A stretch of 12,385 bases of DNA from Chitinophagaceae bacterium (lineage in GTDB: Bacteria > Bacteroidota > Bacteroidia > Chitinophagales > Chitinophagaceae): the NCBI GenBank assembly GCA_009996555.1, contig JAACZX010000025.1:1-12385 (forward strand). The letters are read 5' to 3'. A program made the translations under genes and the position numbers. The notes under the pieces are model-generated. The model made no database searches. It saw only the letters and a list, made by a program, of their open reading frames with translations, and was not told where the DNA came from. This document shows positions 1 to 5,754 of the stretch, in pieces. Position 1 is the first letter of the stretch. Every line of letters begins with the position of its first letter.

Positions 1-4
1 GGGG

Positions 5-32
5 TTGCAAATGTAAGAATTCTATGTATTTG
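5..32 (+). promoter_or_regulatory. Possible promoter of the PyrC-like/DUF4199/GT2 group
   Basis: TTG at 5-7 is followed after 17 nt by TGTATTTG (25-32), one mismatch from TAnnTTTG. It overlaps the leftward promoter candidate, so each -33 element falls beside or within the other's -7 region. Start of transcription would be near 39, giving a leader of roughly 50 nt before the ATG at 88. No Shine-Dalgarno sequence is apparent. Confidence 0.28.
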
Positions 33-38
33 CTACAA
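8..38 (-). promoter_or_regulatory. Bacteroidota-type promoter reading leftward out of the window
   Basis: On the minus strand, TACATTTG (8-15) matches the Bacteroidota -7 consensus TAnnTTTG exactly. A TTG lies 20 nt upstream (36-38), which fits the -33 element. Transcription would start at about the window edge and serve a leftward gene that is not visible here. The motif match is direct; the activity and the unseen gene are inferred. Confidence 0.42.
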
Positions 39-87
39 AATCAATTAAAAAAACGATCTTAGCGGCGCAAAATATTCAAGTAGTTAC

Positions 88-1353
88 ATGACTATTCTCA
101 TCAGGCAGGCGCATATTATCGATCCGCTTTCTCCGTTTCACAAAAGCATTCAGGACATATTTATTGAGAATGGACGCATCAGCAAAATAGGTTCACTTTC
201 CGGTCAGCAGGCCGATAAAGTGATTGAGCAGGATGGTCTTTATCTTTCTCCGGGTTGGGTGGATCTGTTCACTCATTTTTGTGATCCGGGTTTTGAGTAT
301 AAAGAAACATTGGAAACAGGTATTGAAGCTGCTGCTGCCGGCGGTTTTACCGAAGTAATGGTGTTGCCCAATACCAATCCTGTTGTAACCGGTAAATCGC
401 AGGTGGAATACATTGTTCACAAAGCAAGACATGCAGCTGTAACTGTTCATCCGCTGGGGGCTGTAACCAAGCAAACAGAAGGAAAGGAACTGGCAGAAAT
501 GTATGATATGAGGGCCGCTGGTGCAGCCGCTTTCACCGATGGGTTGCAACCTGTGCAGTCAGCAGGTTTGTTACTGAAAGCCTTGCAATATGTAAAAGCG
601 TTTGATGGCACAATTATTCAGATACCTGATGATAAAACCATCGGTACTTATGGTTTAATGAATGAAGGGCTCATCAGCACAAGGTTGGGTTTGCCCGGCA
701 AGCCTCTTCTGGCAGAAGAGATACAGGTGGCGAGAGATATTAAGCTTGCCCGTTATGCAGAATCAAAACTGCATTTTACAGGTGTAACATCTCCTAAAAG
801 TATTGAGTATATTAACCGTGCAAAAGAAAACGGCACAGCCATCAGCTGTTCGGTAACACCTGCGCATCTTTATTTTACGGATGATGATCTGCAGAGTTAT
901 GATACCAACCTCAAGCTTTACCCTCCTGTCCGTACTGCAGCAGAACGTGATGCGTTGCGCCAGGCAGTGCTCAACGGGTCGGTGGATTGTATTACCGCAC
1001 ATCATGAACCGCATGAGTACGATAGTAAGATATGTGAATTTGAATACGCAAAACCGGGAATGACCGGCCTTGAAAGTTGTTATGGTGTAATGGGTGCTGT
1101 GTTTGCAGATGCATTATCTCCTGAACGCTGGGTGGAGCTGGTTAGCAGTAATCCACGGAGGTTGATGAACATTCCTCAACCGGTAATAAAAGAAGGTGCG
1201 GTTGCCAATGTAACAATCTTTAACCCTTCGGCGACATATGTATTTGATGAGGCTGCCATCCGTTCCAAATCAAAGAACTCTGCGTTTATTGGTAAAGAGT
1301 TAAAAGGAAAAGTGATCGGCATCATCAATAACAATCAACTTAAACTCAACTAA
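88..1353 (+). CDS. PyrC-like dihydroorotase homologue (amidohydrolase superfamily), probably catalytically inactive
   Basis: This 421-residue protein has the length and layout of a class I dihydroorotase, the pyrimidine-pathway enzyme that interconverts carbamoyl-aspartate and dihydroorotate. Family landmarks are PGWVDLFTHFCDPG (55-68), LPNTNPV (93-99) and CITAHHEPH (301-309). Read against the family, the HxH metal pair is FTH (first His is Phe61), the substrate Arg of HLREPG is Cys65, the AFSDDG segment is AFTDG (148-152), the HxED His is lost (IPDD, 179-182), the second His of HxxH is Gly232, and the catalytic Asp of TDHAPH is His305. An active zinc site is therefore unlikely. A comparable inactive DHOase (PyrC') in Pseudomonas serves aspartate transcarbamoylase assembly. 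Databases will probably call this dihydroorotase/pyrC; I expect a separate active enzyme elsewhere in the genome. ATG 88 fits the usual N-terminus. The DUF4199 gene follows after 10 nt, so the two are probably cotranscribed. Confidence 0.88.
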   Translation: MTILIRQAHIIDPLSPFHKSIQDIFIENGRISKIGSLSGQQADKVIEQDGLYLSPGWVDLFTHFCDPGFEYKETLETGIEAAAAGGFTEVMVLPNTNPVVTGKSQVEYIVHKARHAAVTVHPLGAVTKQTEGKELAEMYDMRAAGAAAFTDGLQPVQSAGLLLKALQYVKAFDGTIIQIPDDKTIGTYGLMNEGLISTRLGLPGKPLLAEEIQVARDIKLARYAESKLHFTGVTSPKSIEYINRAKENGTAISCSVTPAHLYFTDDDLQSYDTNLKLYPPVRTAAERDALRQAVLNGSVDCITAHHEPHEYDSKICEFEYAKPGMTGLESCYGVMGAVFADALSPERWVELVSSNPRRLMNIPQPVIKEGAVANVTIFNPSATYVFDEAAIRSKSKNSAFIGKELKGKVIGIINNNQLKLN

Positions 1354-1363
1354 ACTTTTGTTT

Positions 1364-1876
1364 ATGGAAAAGAAAGTAACATCGCATTTTGTAAAAGGAT
1401 TGATCATTGGCATTGCTGTATTGGTCATTGGTTTGCTCTTCCAGGTATTTGATATTTATGAACGCTGGATCCAGTGGCTGGTGCTGGGTTGTTATGTAGC
1501 AGCAATTATCTGGGCCTGCTATTCGTTTTCTGTTGATAAAGATGGTGACGTAACTTTTGGTTCTGTGTTTGGTCATGGATTTAAAACCGCAGCAATTGTT
1601 ACCTTAATTGCTATTGCCGGTTTTGCACTTACATCTTTTTTAATGCCTGAAGTACAGGAGAAGGTGATGTCTGTTGCAAGGGCTGAAATGGAAAAGAACC
1701 CCCAAATGAATGATGAAATGATTGATAAAGCAATGGAATTTACCAGTAAGTATTACTTTCTGTTTGGTGTAGTAGGTTCATTATTCAGTTATGCATTCTT
1801 TGGCGGTATTGCGGCATTAATTGGTGCAGGTATTGCCAAAAAGAATACAAATTCAAACATGCCGAAATCAATTTAA
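1364..1876 (+). CDS. DUF4199 domain-containing integral membrane protein
   Basis: This 170-residue protein resembles the DUF4199 family, a Bacteroidota membrane family without an assigned function. Four hydrophobic segments are visible at about residues 10-28, 36-54, 72-94 and 130-157. A charged, Met/Glu-rich stretch (95-128) lies between the third and fourth, and the tail is short and polar. I chose ATG 1364 (MEKKVTSHF) over the in-frame TTG at 1358, because family members commonly begin with a short charged stretch before the first helix. It lies 10 nt after the PyrC-like gene and 8 nt before the GT2 gene, so an operon is likely. The arrangement suggests a membrane role tied to the neighbouring glycosyltransferase, but that is inference from position only. 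Confidence 0.85.
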   Translation: MEKKVTSHFVKGLIIGIAVLVIGLLFQVFDIYERWIQWLVLGCYVAAIIWACYSFSVDKDGDVTFGSVFGHGFKTAAIVTLIAIAGFALTSFLMPEVQEKVMSVARAEMEKNPQMNDEMIDKAMEFTSKYYFLFGVVGSLFSYAFFGGIAALIGAGIAKKNTNSNMPKSI

Positions 1877-1884
1877 TTCTTTAC

Positions 1885-2826
1885 ATGAACCTGAGTATTG
1901 TAATTCCTCTGAAAGATGAAGCTGAATCGTTACCTGAACTCTGTGCATGGATCGAACGGGTGGTGAATGAGCAGCAACTGAGCTATGAAATTATTTTAAT
2001 TGATGATGGCAGTACAGATGGTTCATGGGATGTAATTAAACAGCTGCGTTCAGCTAACGCCAATATAAAAGGTATTTCTTTTCAACGCAATTATGGTAAA
2101 TCTGCAGCATTGAATGAAGGTTTTAAAGCTTCACAAGGTAATGTGCTGATTACAATGGATGCCGATTTGCAGGACAGCCCCGATGAAATTCCTGCCTTGT
2201 ATAAAATGATCACAGTTGATGGGTATGATCTTGTGAGCGGATGGAAAAAGAAACGTTACGATAATACACTCACGAAAAATATCCCTTCGAAATTATTCAA
2301 TGCTGCCACCCGTAAAATGAGTGGCATTTACCTGCACGATTTTAATTGTGGTTTAAAAGCATACAATGGCCGTGTGGTAAAAAGTATTGAAGTATATGGC
2401 GAAATGCACCGTTATATTCCGGTGCTGGCCAAATGGGCGGGCTTCCGTAAAATTGGTGAAAAGGTGGTGGAGCACCGCAAGCGTAAATATGGTGTTACCA
2501 AGTTTGGCTGGGACCGTTTTGTAAATGGATTCCTTGATCTGGCAACGATCACATTTGTTGGCAAGTTTGGAAAACGTCCTATGCATTTCTTCGGTTTGTG
2601 GGGCACATTGTTTTTCCTTGTTGGTTTTATTATCAGCGGTTATCTCGTTATTTCAAAGCTGGTTGATTTTAATTTTTCCATCACCAATCGCCCAACGTTC
2701 TTTATTGCATTGGTGTCAATGGTCATTGGTTCCCAATTATTCCTTGCAGGGTTTATTGGAGAGTTGATTGCACGCAATTCACCTGAACGGAATAATTATT
2801 TAATTGGAGAGAAAGCAGGGGTATAG
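1885..2826 (+). CDS. Family 2 glycosyltransferase, polyprenyl-phosphate glycosyltransferase type (GtrB/DPM1-like)
   Basis: The 313-residue protein has an N-terminal GT-A domain: LSIVIPLKDEAESL (3-16), the nucleotide-binding IDDGSTDGS (39-47) and the metal-binding DAD of MDADLQDSPDE (91-101). HDFNCGLKAY (151-160), GEMHRYIP (172-179) and RKRKYGVTKFG (198-208) match the acceptor side of GtrB/ArnC-like enzymes. Two C-terminal membrane helices (about 235-257 and 271-295) are typical of enzymes that transfer a sugar from a nucleotide donor to a polyprenyl phosphate at the inner face of the cytoplasmic membrane. The sugar cannot be read from sequence. It is third in the group that starts at 88. Its TAG stop (2824-2826) lies inside the left inverted repeat of the GxxExxY cassette. 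Confidence 0.9.
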   Translation: MNLSIVIPLKDEAESLPELCAWIERVVNEQQLSYEIILIDDGSTDGSWDVIKQLRSANANIKGISFQRNYGKSAALNEGFKASQGNVLITMDADLQDSPDEIPALYKMITVDGYDLVSGWKKKRYDNTLTKNIPSKLFNAATRKMSGIYLHDFNCGLKAYNGRVVKSIEVYGEMHRYIPVLAKWAGFRKIGEKVVEHRKRKYGVTKFGWDRFVNGFLDLATITFVGKFGKRPMHFFGLWGTLFFLVGFIISGYLVISKLVDFNFSITNRPTFFIALVSMVIGSQLFLAGFIGELIARNSPERNNYLIGEKAGV

Positions 2827-2841
2827 ATTCACGGATGACAC
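2823..2841 (+). repeat. Left inverted repeat of the GxxExxY cassette
   Basis: Nineteen bases match the reverse complement of 3316-3334 without mismatch. The repeat contains the TAG stop of the GT2 gene (2824-2826). The 69 bp between it and the GxxExxY start hold further acggat words, but no promoter I would defend. Confidence 0.85.
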
Positions 2842-2910
2842 GGATTTGAACAGATTAAAACGGATTTTTTTCGTTGTTTAATTATCTTGTAAGAATTCAA
2901 CCCTGTTTAT

Positions 2911-3300
2911 ATGCTGATACATGAAGAACTCACCAGTAAAATAATCCGCTGTTTTTATACTGTTTACAATCAACTTGGTTATGGTTTTCTTGAGAAAGTG
3001 TATGAAAATGCAATGATTTATGAATTGCAGAGTAATGGTTTAAATTCTGTTCAACAAGCTCCTATTAAAGTGTTTTATAATGACAGGCAGGTCGGTAGTT
3101 ATTTTGCTGACATCCTGGTTGAAAACATTTGTGTATTGGAATTAAAAGCAGGTGAAGGAGGAATTATATTGGAACACGAATTGCAGTTGACCAATTATTT
3201 AAAAGCTACAGAATACGAGATTGGGTTACTTTTGTTTTTTGGAGAAAAGCCTTCATTTAAACGAAAAGTTTTTACCAACGAGCATAAACAAATCCGTTAA
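2911..3300 (+). CDS. GxxExxY protein (PDDEXK_3-type nuclease fold)
   Basis: The 129-residue protein begins HEELTSKIIRCFYTVYNQLG and carries the name motif as GFLEKVY (25-31). A probable PD-(D/E)xK core is readable: Asp67 in YFADILVE, then E77-L-K79 in VLELKA, followed by Q92xxxY96 (LQLTNYL), as in RecB-like nuclease folds. The C-terminus FKRKVFTN is typical of the family. Length is normal and the frame is intact, so it appears functional. The family is small, often present in several copies per genome and has no firmly established role that I know of. Base composition looks more AT-rich than the flanking glycosyltransferase genes. It lies inside the inverted-repeat cassette, which supports its being an accessory gene unrelated to the surrounding saccharide cluster. 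ATG 2911 gives the usual family N-terminus. Confidence 0.9.
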   Translation: MLIHEELTSKIIRCFYTVYNQLGYGFLEKVYENAMIYELQSNGLNSVQQAPIKVFYNDRQVGSYFADILVENICVLELKAGEGGIILEHELQLTNYLKATEYEIGLLLFFGEKPSFKRKVFTNEHKQIR

Positions 3301-3315
3301 CATCAGCTTATATCA

Positions 3316-3334
3316 GTGTCATCCGTGAATCTAT
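3316..3334 (-). repeat. Right inverted repeat of the GxxExxY cassette
   Basis: This 19-bp sequence (gtgtcatccgtgaatctat on the plus strand) is the perfect reverse complement of 2823-2841. Both plausible start codons of the following glycosyltransferase, GTG 3316 and GTG 3325, lie within it. Confidence 0.85.
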
Positions 3335-4455
3335 CCAAAATAGTCATCCTCGGCCCGGCCCACCCTCTTCGTGGCGGCATCGCCATTTTCAATGAGCGGT
3401 TGGCAAGGCAGTTTCAAAACGAGGGGCATGATGTAACGATCTATTCATTCAGTCTGCAATACCCCGGCTTTTTATTTCCCGGTACAACACAATACTCATC
3501 AGAACCAGCGCCTGCAGATCTCAACATCAAGATAAAAGTCAACTCCATTCATCCGCTCAACTGGTTAGCAGTTGGCAATGAAATCAAAAAGCAAAAACCA
3601 GATATTGTTGTTGTTCGTTATTGGCTGCCGTTGATGGGGCCTGCTTTAGGAACAATTCTTCGCCGCATCAAAACAAACAAACACACAAAGGTTATATGTA
3701 TTGCAGATAATGTGGTGCCGCATGAAAAACGTTTTGGCGATCATGCATTCACCAACTATTTTATCAAACCCGTTGATGCATTCATCACCATGAGTGAGAA
3801 AGTGCTCACCGATCTTCGAACCTTCACACAAACAAAACCGGCAGTATTGCAACCGCATCCGTTGTATGATGTGTTTGGCAATGCTGTTTCAAAACAGGAA
3901 GCAAGAGATCATCTCAACATTGATCAAAACGATTTTGTATTTCTGTTCTTTGGGTTCATCCGTAAATACAAAGGTTTAGATCTGCTATTGGAAGCATTTG
4001 CCAAATTGAAGCAATTGCCAATTGCCAATTGCAAATTGCTTATTGCAGGTGAGTTTTACGAAGACAGAAAACAGTACGATGAATTAATTGATCAGCTCGA
4101 CATTAAGGATGATCTTATCTTAAAAACAGAATTCATTGCCGACAGCGAAGTAAAATATTATCTCTGCGCTGCTGATGCTGTGGTGCAGCCATACCGCAAT
4201 GCCACGCAAAGCGGTGTTACTCCCCTTGCCTATCATTTTGAAATTCCCATGATCGTTACCAATGTTGGGGGCCTGCCTGCATTTGTTCCGCAGGGAAAAG
4301 TAGGATTAGTGTGTGAACCAACTGTTGACGCAATTGCAGCAGCCATGCAGGAATACATGCAAATTGGCAGCGCCAGCTTTTTACCTCATCTGCAGGAAGA
4401 AAAAAAGAAATACGACTGGGATAAAATGACAGCTGCTATTCTTCAGCTTGCTTAA
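3316..4455 (+). CDS. Family 4 glycosyltransferase (GT-B fold)
   Basis: This is a GT-B retaining glycosyltransferase of up to 379 residues. The N-terminal acceptor domain opens with KIVILGPAHPLRGGIAIFNE (8-27), whose glycine-rich loop is typical. The C-terminal donor domain has FFGFIRKYKG (211-220), LLIAGEFYED (241-250) and QPYRNATQSGVTPLAYHFE (291-309). In many GT4 enzymes the last segment reads EGFGxxxLEA; the ATQSG...AYHFE form recurs in a Bacteroidota subfamily, so I do not take it as inactivation. The start is uncertain: GTG 3316 or GTG 3325, both inside the cassette's right repeat, with no ATG before the conserved core. The gene likely belongs with GT2, gmhA and gmhB in surface saccharide synthesis. 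Codons 233-244 are made of a 7-bp tandem repeat. The donor sugar and acceptor are unknown. Confidence 0.88.
   Translation: MSSVNLSKIVILGPAHPLRGGIAIFNERLARQFQNEGHDVTIYSFSLQYPGFLFPGTTQYSSEPAPADLNIKIKVNSIHPLNWLAVGNEIKKQKPDIVVVRYWLPLMGPALGTILRRIKTNKHTKVICIADNVVPHEKRFGDHAFTNYFIKPVDAFITMSEKVLTDLRTFTQTKPAVLQPHPLYDVFGNAVSKQEARDHLNIDQNDFVFLFFGFIRKYKGLDLLLEAFAKLKQLPIANCKLLIAGEFYEDRKQYDELIDQLDIKDDLILKTEFIADSEVKYYLCAADAVVQPYRNATQSGVTPLAYHFEIPMIVTNVGGLPAFVPQGKVGLVCEPTVDAIAAAMQEYMQIGSASFLPHLQEEKKKYDWDKMTAAILQLA
4012..4046 (+). repeat. Heptanucleotide tandem repeat inside the GT4 gene
   Basis: Three perfect copies of CAATTGC (4012-4032) are followed by AAATTGC and TTATTGC, one and two mismatches away. Together these five units encode QLPIANCKLLIA (residues 233-244) and cover the lead-in to the conserved LLIAGEFYED strand. 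Because 7 is not a multiple of 3, gain or loss of one unit would shift the frame. Confidence 0.85.
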
Positions 4456-4496
4456 TGCTTGCAGCTATCAGCGAACAGCTTGCAGCTTTTTTCATT

Positions 4497-4504
4497 TACA
4501 TTTG
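4497..4504 (+). promoter_or_regulatory. TAnnTTTG -7 box before gmhA
   Basis: TACATTTG matches the Bacteroidota -7 consensus exactly and ends 4 nt before the gmhA ATG at 4509, so transcription would start at or next to the start codon. The nearest TTG (4480-4482) is only 14 nt upstream, short for a -33 element. The gap also carries a 10-bp direct repeat, gcttgcagct, at 4457-4466 and 4478-4487, the second followed by six T. Confidence 0.35.
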
Positions 4505-4508
4505 CAGC

Positions 4509-5093
4509 ATGAGCGAACAGATCAAACAGGTTATTCTTGATTCAATAGCTGTTAAACAGCAACTCCTCAACGATGAAACAGTGATTGCAAAGCTGGATGC
4601 CATCAGCAACATGATTGTTGATGCATTCCGCAATGGCAAGAAAGTACTTTTCTGTGGCAATGGTGGCAGCGCTGCCGATGCACAACATTTAGCAGCAGAA
4701 TTCAGCGGTCGTTTTTATCTCGATCGTGAAGCATTGCCTGCAGAAGCATTGCATGTAAACACTTCTTACCTCACAGCTATTGCCAACGATTATAGTTTTG
4801 AAGTGGCGTATGCACGCCTTGTAAAAGGCATTGGTCATGCCGGCGATGTGCTGGTTGGTTTATCTACATCGGGTAATTCGCCCAACATTATTGAAGCATT
4901 TAAAGCAGCAAAGGAAAAAGGAATGATCACCATTGGTTTTACCGGCGAAACCGGTGGACAGTTGAAAGCGTTGAGCGATCACCTGTTCAATGTACCATCA
5001 AAAACAACTCCACGCATACAGGAAAGCCATATTATGCTGGGACATATCATTTGTCAACTGGTGGAAGAACGTTATTTCGCTGCAAAAAGCTGA
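4509..5093 (+). CDS. gmhA: D-sedoheptulose-7-phosphate isomerase GmhA (SIS domain)
   Basis: GmhA converts sedoheptulose 7-phosphate to D-glycero-D-manno-heptose 7-phosphate, the first step towards nucleotide-activated heptose. The 194-residue protein has the SIS sugar-phosphate loop GNGGSAADAQHLAAEFSGRF (50-69), the second loop LSTSGNSPN (118-126) and TTPRIQESHIMLGHI (166-180). His60, Glu64, Gln171 and His179 fall one residue before the E. coli zinc/catalytic set (His61, Glu65, Gln172, His180), so the active site looks complete. ATG 4509 (MSEQIKQ) is chosen over the upstream in-frame ATG 4455, which would add an atypical hydrophobic lead and overlap the GT4 stop. It is followed after 3 nt by the gmhB-like gene, strongly suggesting translational linkage. 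Confidence 0.93.
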   Translation: MSEQIKQVILDSIAVKQQLLNDETVIAKLDAISNMIVDAFRNGKKVLFCGNGGSAADAQHLAAEFSGRFYLDREALPAEALHVNTSYLTAIANDYSFEVAYARLVKGIGHAGDVLVGLSTSGNSPNIIEAFKAAKEKGMITIGFTGETGGQLKALSDHLFNVPSKTTPRIQESHIMLGHIICQLVEERYFAAKS

Positions 5094-5096
5094 ACC

Positions 5097-5717
5097 ATGA
5101 TCCATACAACATTACCAACAAATCATCCGGCAAACACAGCATATTTCATGCCCATGCCGCATAAAGAGTTACCGCTGGTAGATAAAGACTGGACATTGTT
5201 TCTTGATCGTGATGGCGTTATTAATCGTGATGTGGTGGGCGATTATATTAAAAGCTGGGATGAATTTCATTTTATGGATGGTGTGTTGGATGCAATCAAA
5301 CAACTATCGGCTTTGTTTCCACGCATCTTTATTGTTACCAACCAGGCAGGTGTAGGTAAGAAATTAATGACACTGGATGATCTGCAGCAGATTCATACAA
5401 ACATGTTGCAGCAGATCACTGCAAACAATGGCCGTATTGATAAAATTTATTTCTGTCCCGAAACAGACAACAAGCACATTAACCGCAAACCAAACCCCGG
5501 CATGGCTTACCAGGCCAAAGAAGATTTCCCCGCAGTTGATTTCAGTAAGTCGATCATGGTAGGCAATATGCCCAACGATATGTGGTTTGGCAGAAAGATC
5601 GGCGCATTTACTGTTTATCTTCCCACAAGACCGGAAGAGAACCCCGATCCATCAACAGTAGATGCACACTATAAAGATTTGTTAGCATTTTCCACAGCAC
5701 TCAGCAGCAAAGCATAA
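5097..5717 (+). CDS. gmhB: HAD-IIIA phosphatase, GmhB-like (D-glycero-D-manno-heptose-1,7-bisphosphate 7-phosphatase)
   Basis: HAD motif I is LDRDGVIN (36-43; nucleophile Asp37, acid Asp39), motif II is VTNQAGVG (80-87), motif III is RKPNPGM (130-136) and motif IV is VGNMPNDMWFG (155-165). This is the HisB-N/GmhB layout, and its position 3 nt after gmhA supports heptose bisphosphate dephosphorylation. Two departures from textbook GmhB are visible. The zinc loop CxH...CxCRKP is reduced to CPETDNKHINRKP, with only Cys120 left. The usual VGD of motif IV is VGN, leaving Asp161. About 30 residues precede the first HAD strand; later starts at ATG 5148 or 5154 would shorten this, but ATG 5097 abuts the gmhA stop. 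A HAD phosphatase acting on another sugar phosphate is possible, so the symbol is less secure than for gmhA. Confidence 0.72.
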   Translation: MIHTTLPTNHPANTAYFMPMPHKELPLVDKDWTLFLDRDGVINRDVVGDYIKSWDEFHFMDGVLDAIKQLSALFPRIFIVTNQAGVGKKLMTLDDLQQIHTNMLQQITANNGRIDKIYFCPETDNKHINRKPNPGMAYQAKEDFPAVDFSKSIMVGNMPNDMWFGRKIGAFTVYLPTRPEENPDPSTVDAHYKDLLAFSTALSSKA

Positions 5718-5724
5718 AACACAA

Positions 5725-5732
5725 TAATTTTG
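5725..5732 (+). promoter_or_regulatory. TAnnTTTG -7 box before the secreted protein gene at 5755
   Basis: TAATTTTG matches the consensus exactly and ends 22 nt before ATG 5755, a natural distance for a short leader. I see no TTG at the expected -33 distance. It would separate this gene from the gmhA-gmhB unit, whose last stop is at 5717. Confidence 0.35.
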
Positions 5733-5754
5733 TCCTGAATCAGTTATTACGTTG

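Larger units (their letters stand above)
2823..3334. mobile_element. GxxExxY cassette bounded by perfect 19-bp inverted repeats
   Basis: Positions 2823-2841 (atagattcacggatgacac) are the exact reverse complement of 3316-3334. A second, weaker inverted pair lies inside: taaaacggatttttt near 2856-2870 against aaacaaatccgtta near 3286-3299. Between them is one complete GxxExxY reading frame. Such 'acggat...atccgt' flanks around GxxExxY genes are, from memory, common in Bacteroidota. No transposase and no clear target-site duplication are visible, so movement would need factors supplied in trans or by another mechanism. The repeat and boundaries are seen directly; calling it mobile is inference. 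Confidence 0.6.

Noticed and set aside
193..549. Minus-strand open frame of about 118 codons
   Set aside because: It is a shadow of the PyrC-like gene; the product is Cys/His/Phe-rich with no recognisable motif.
2813..3344. Target-site duplication around the GxxExxY cassette
   Set aside because: The bases outside the repeats (ggggt on the left, ccaaa on the right) show no direct repeat, so a classical transposition footprint is not visible.
4457..4495. Possible Rho-independent terminator between GT4 and gmhA (gcttgcagct repeat followed by six T)
   Set aside because: The repeats are direct, not inverted. The only stems I can draw are about 4 bp, or longer but bulged, so a terminator is not supported.
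4455..4508. Upstream ATG that would lengthen GmhA by 18 residues
   Set aside because: It overlaps the GT4 stop, adds a hydrophobic stretch foreign to GmhA, and lies before the likely promoter box.
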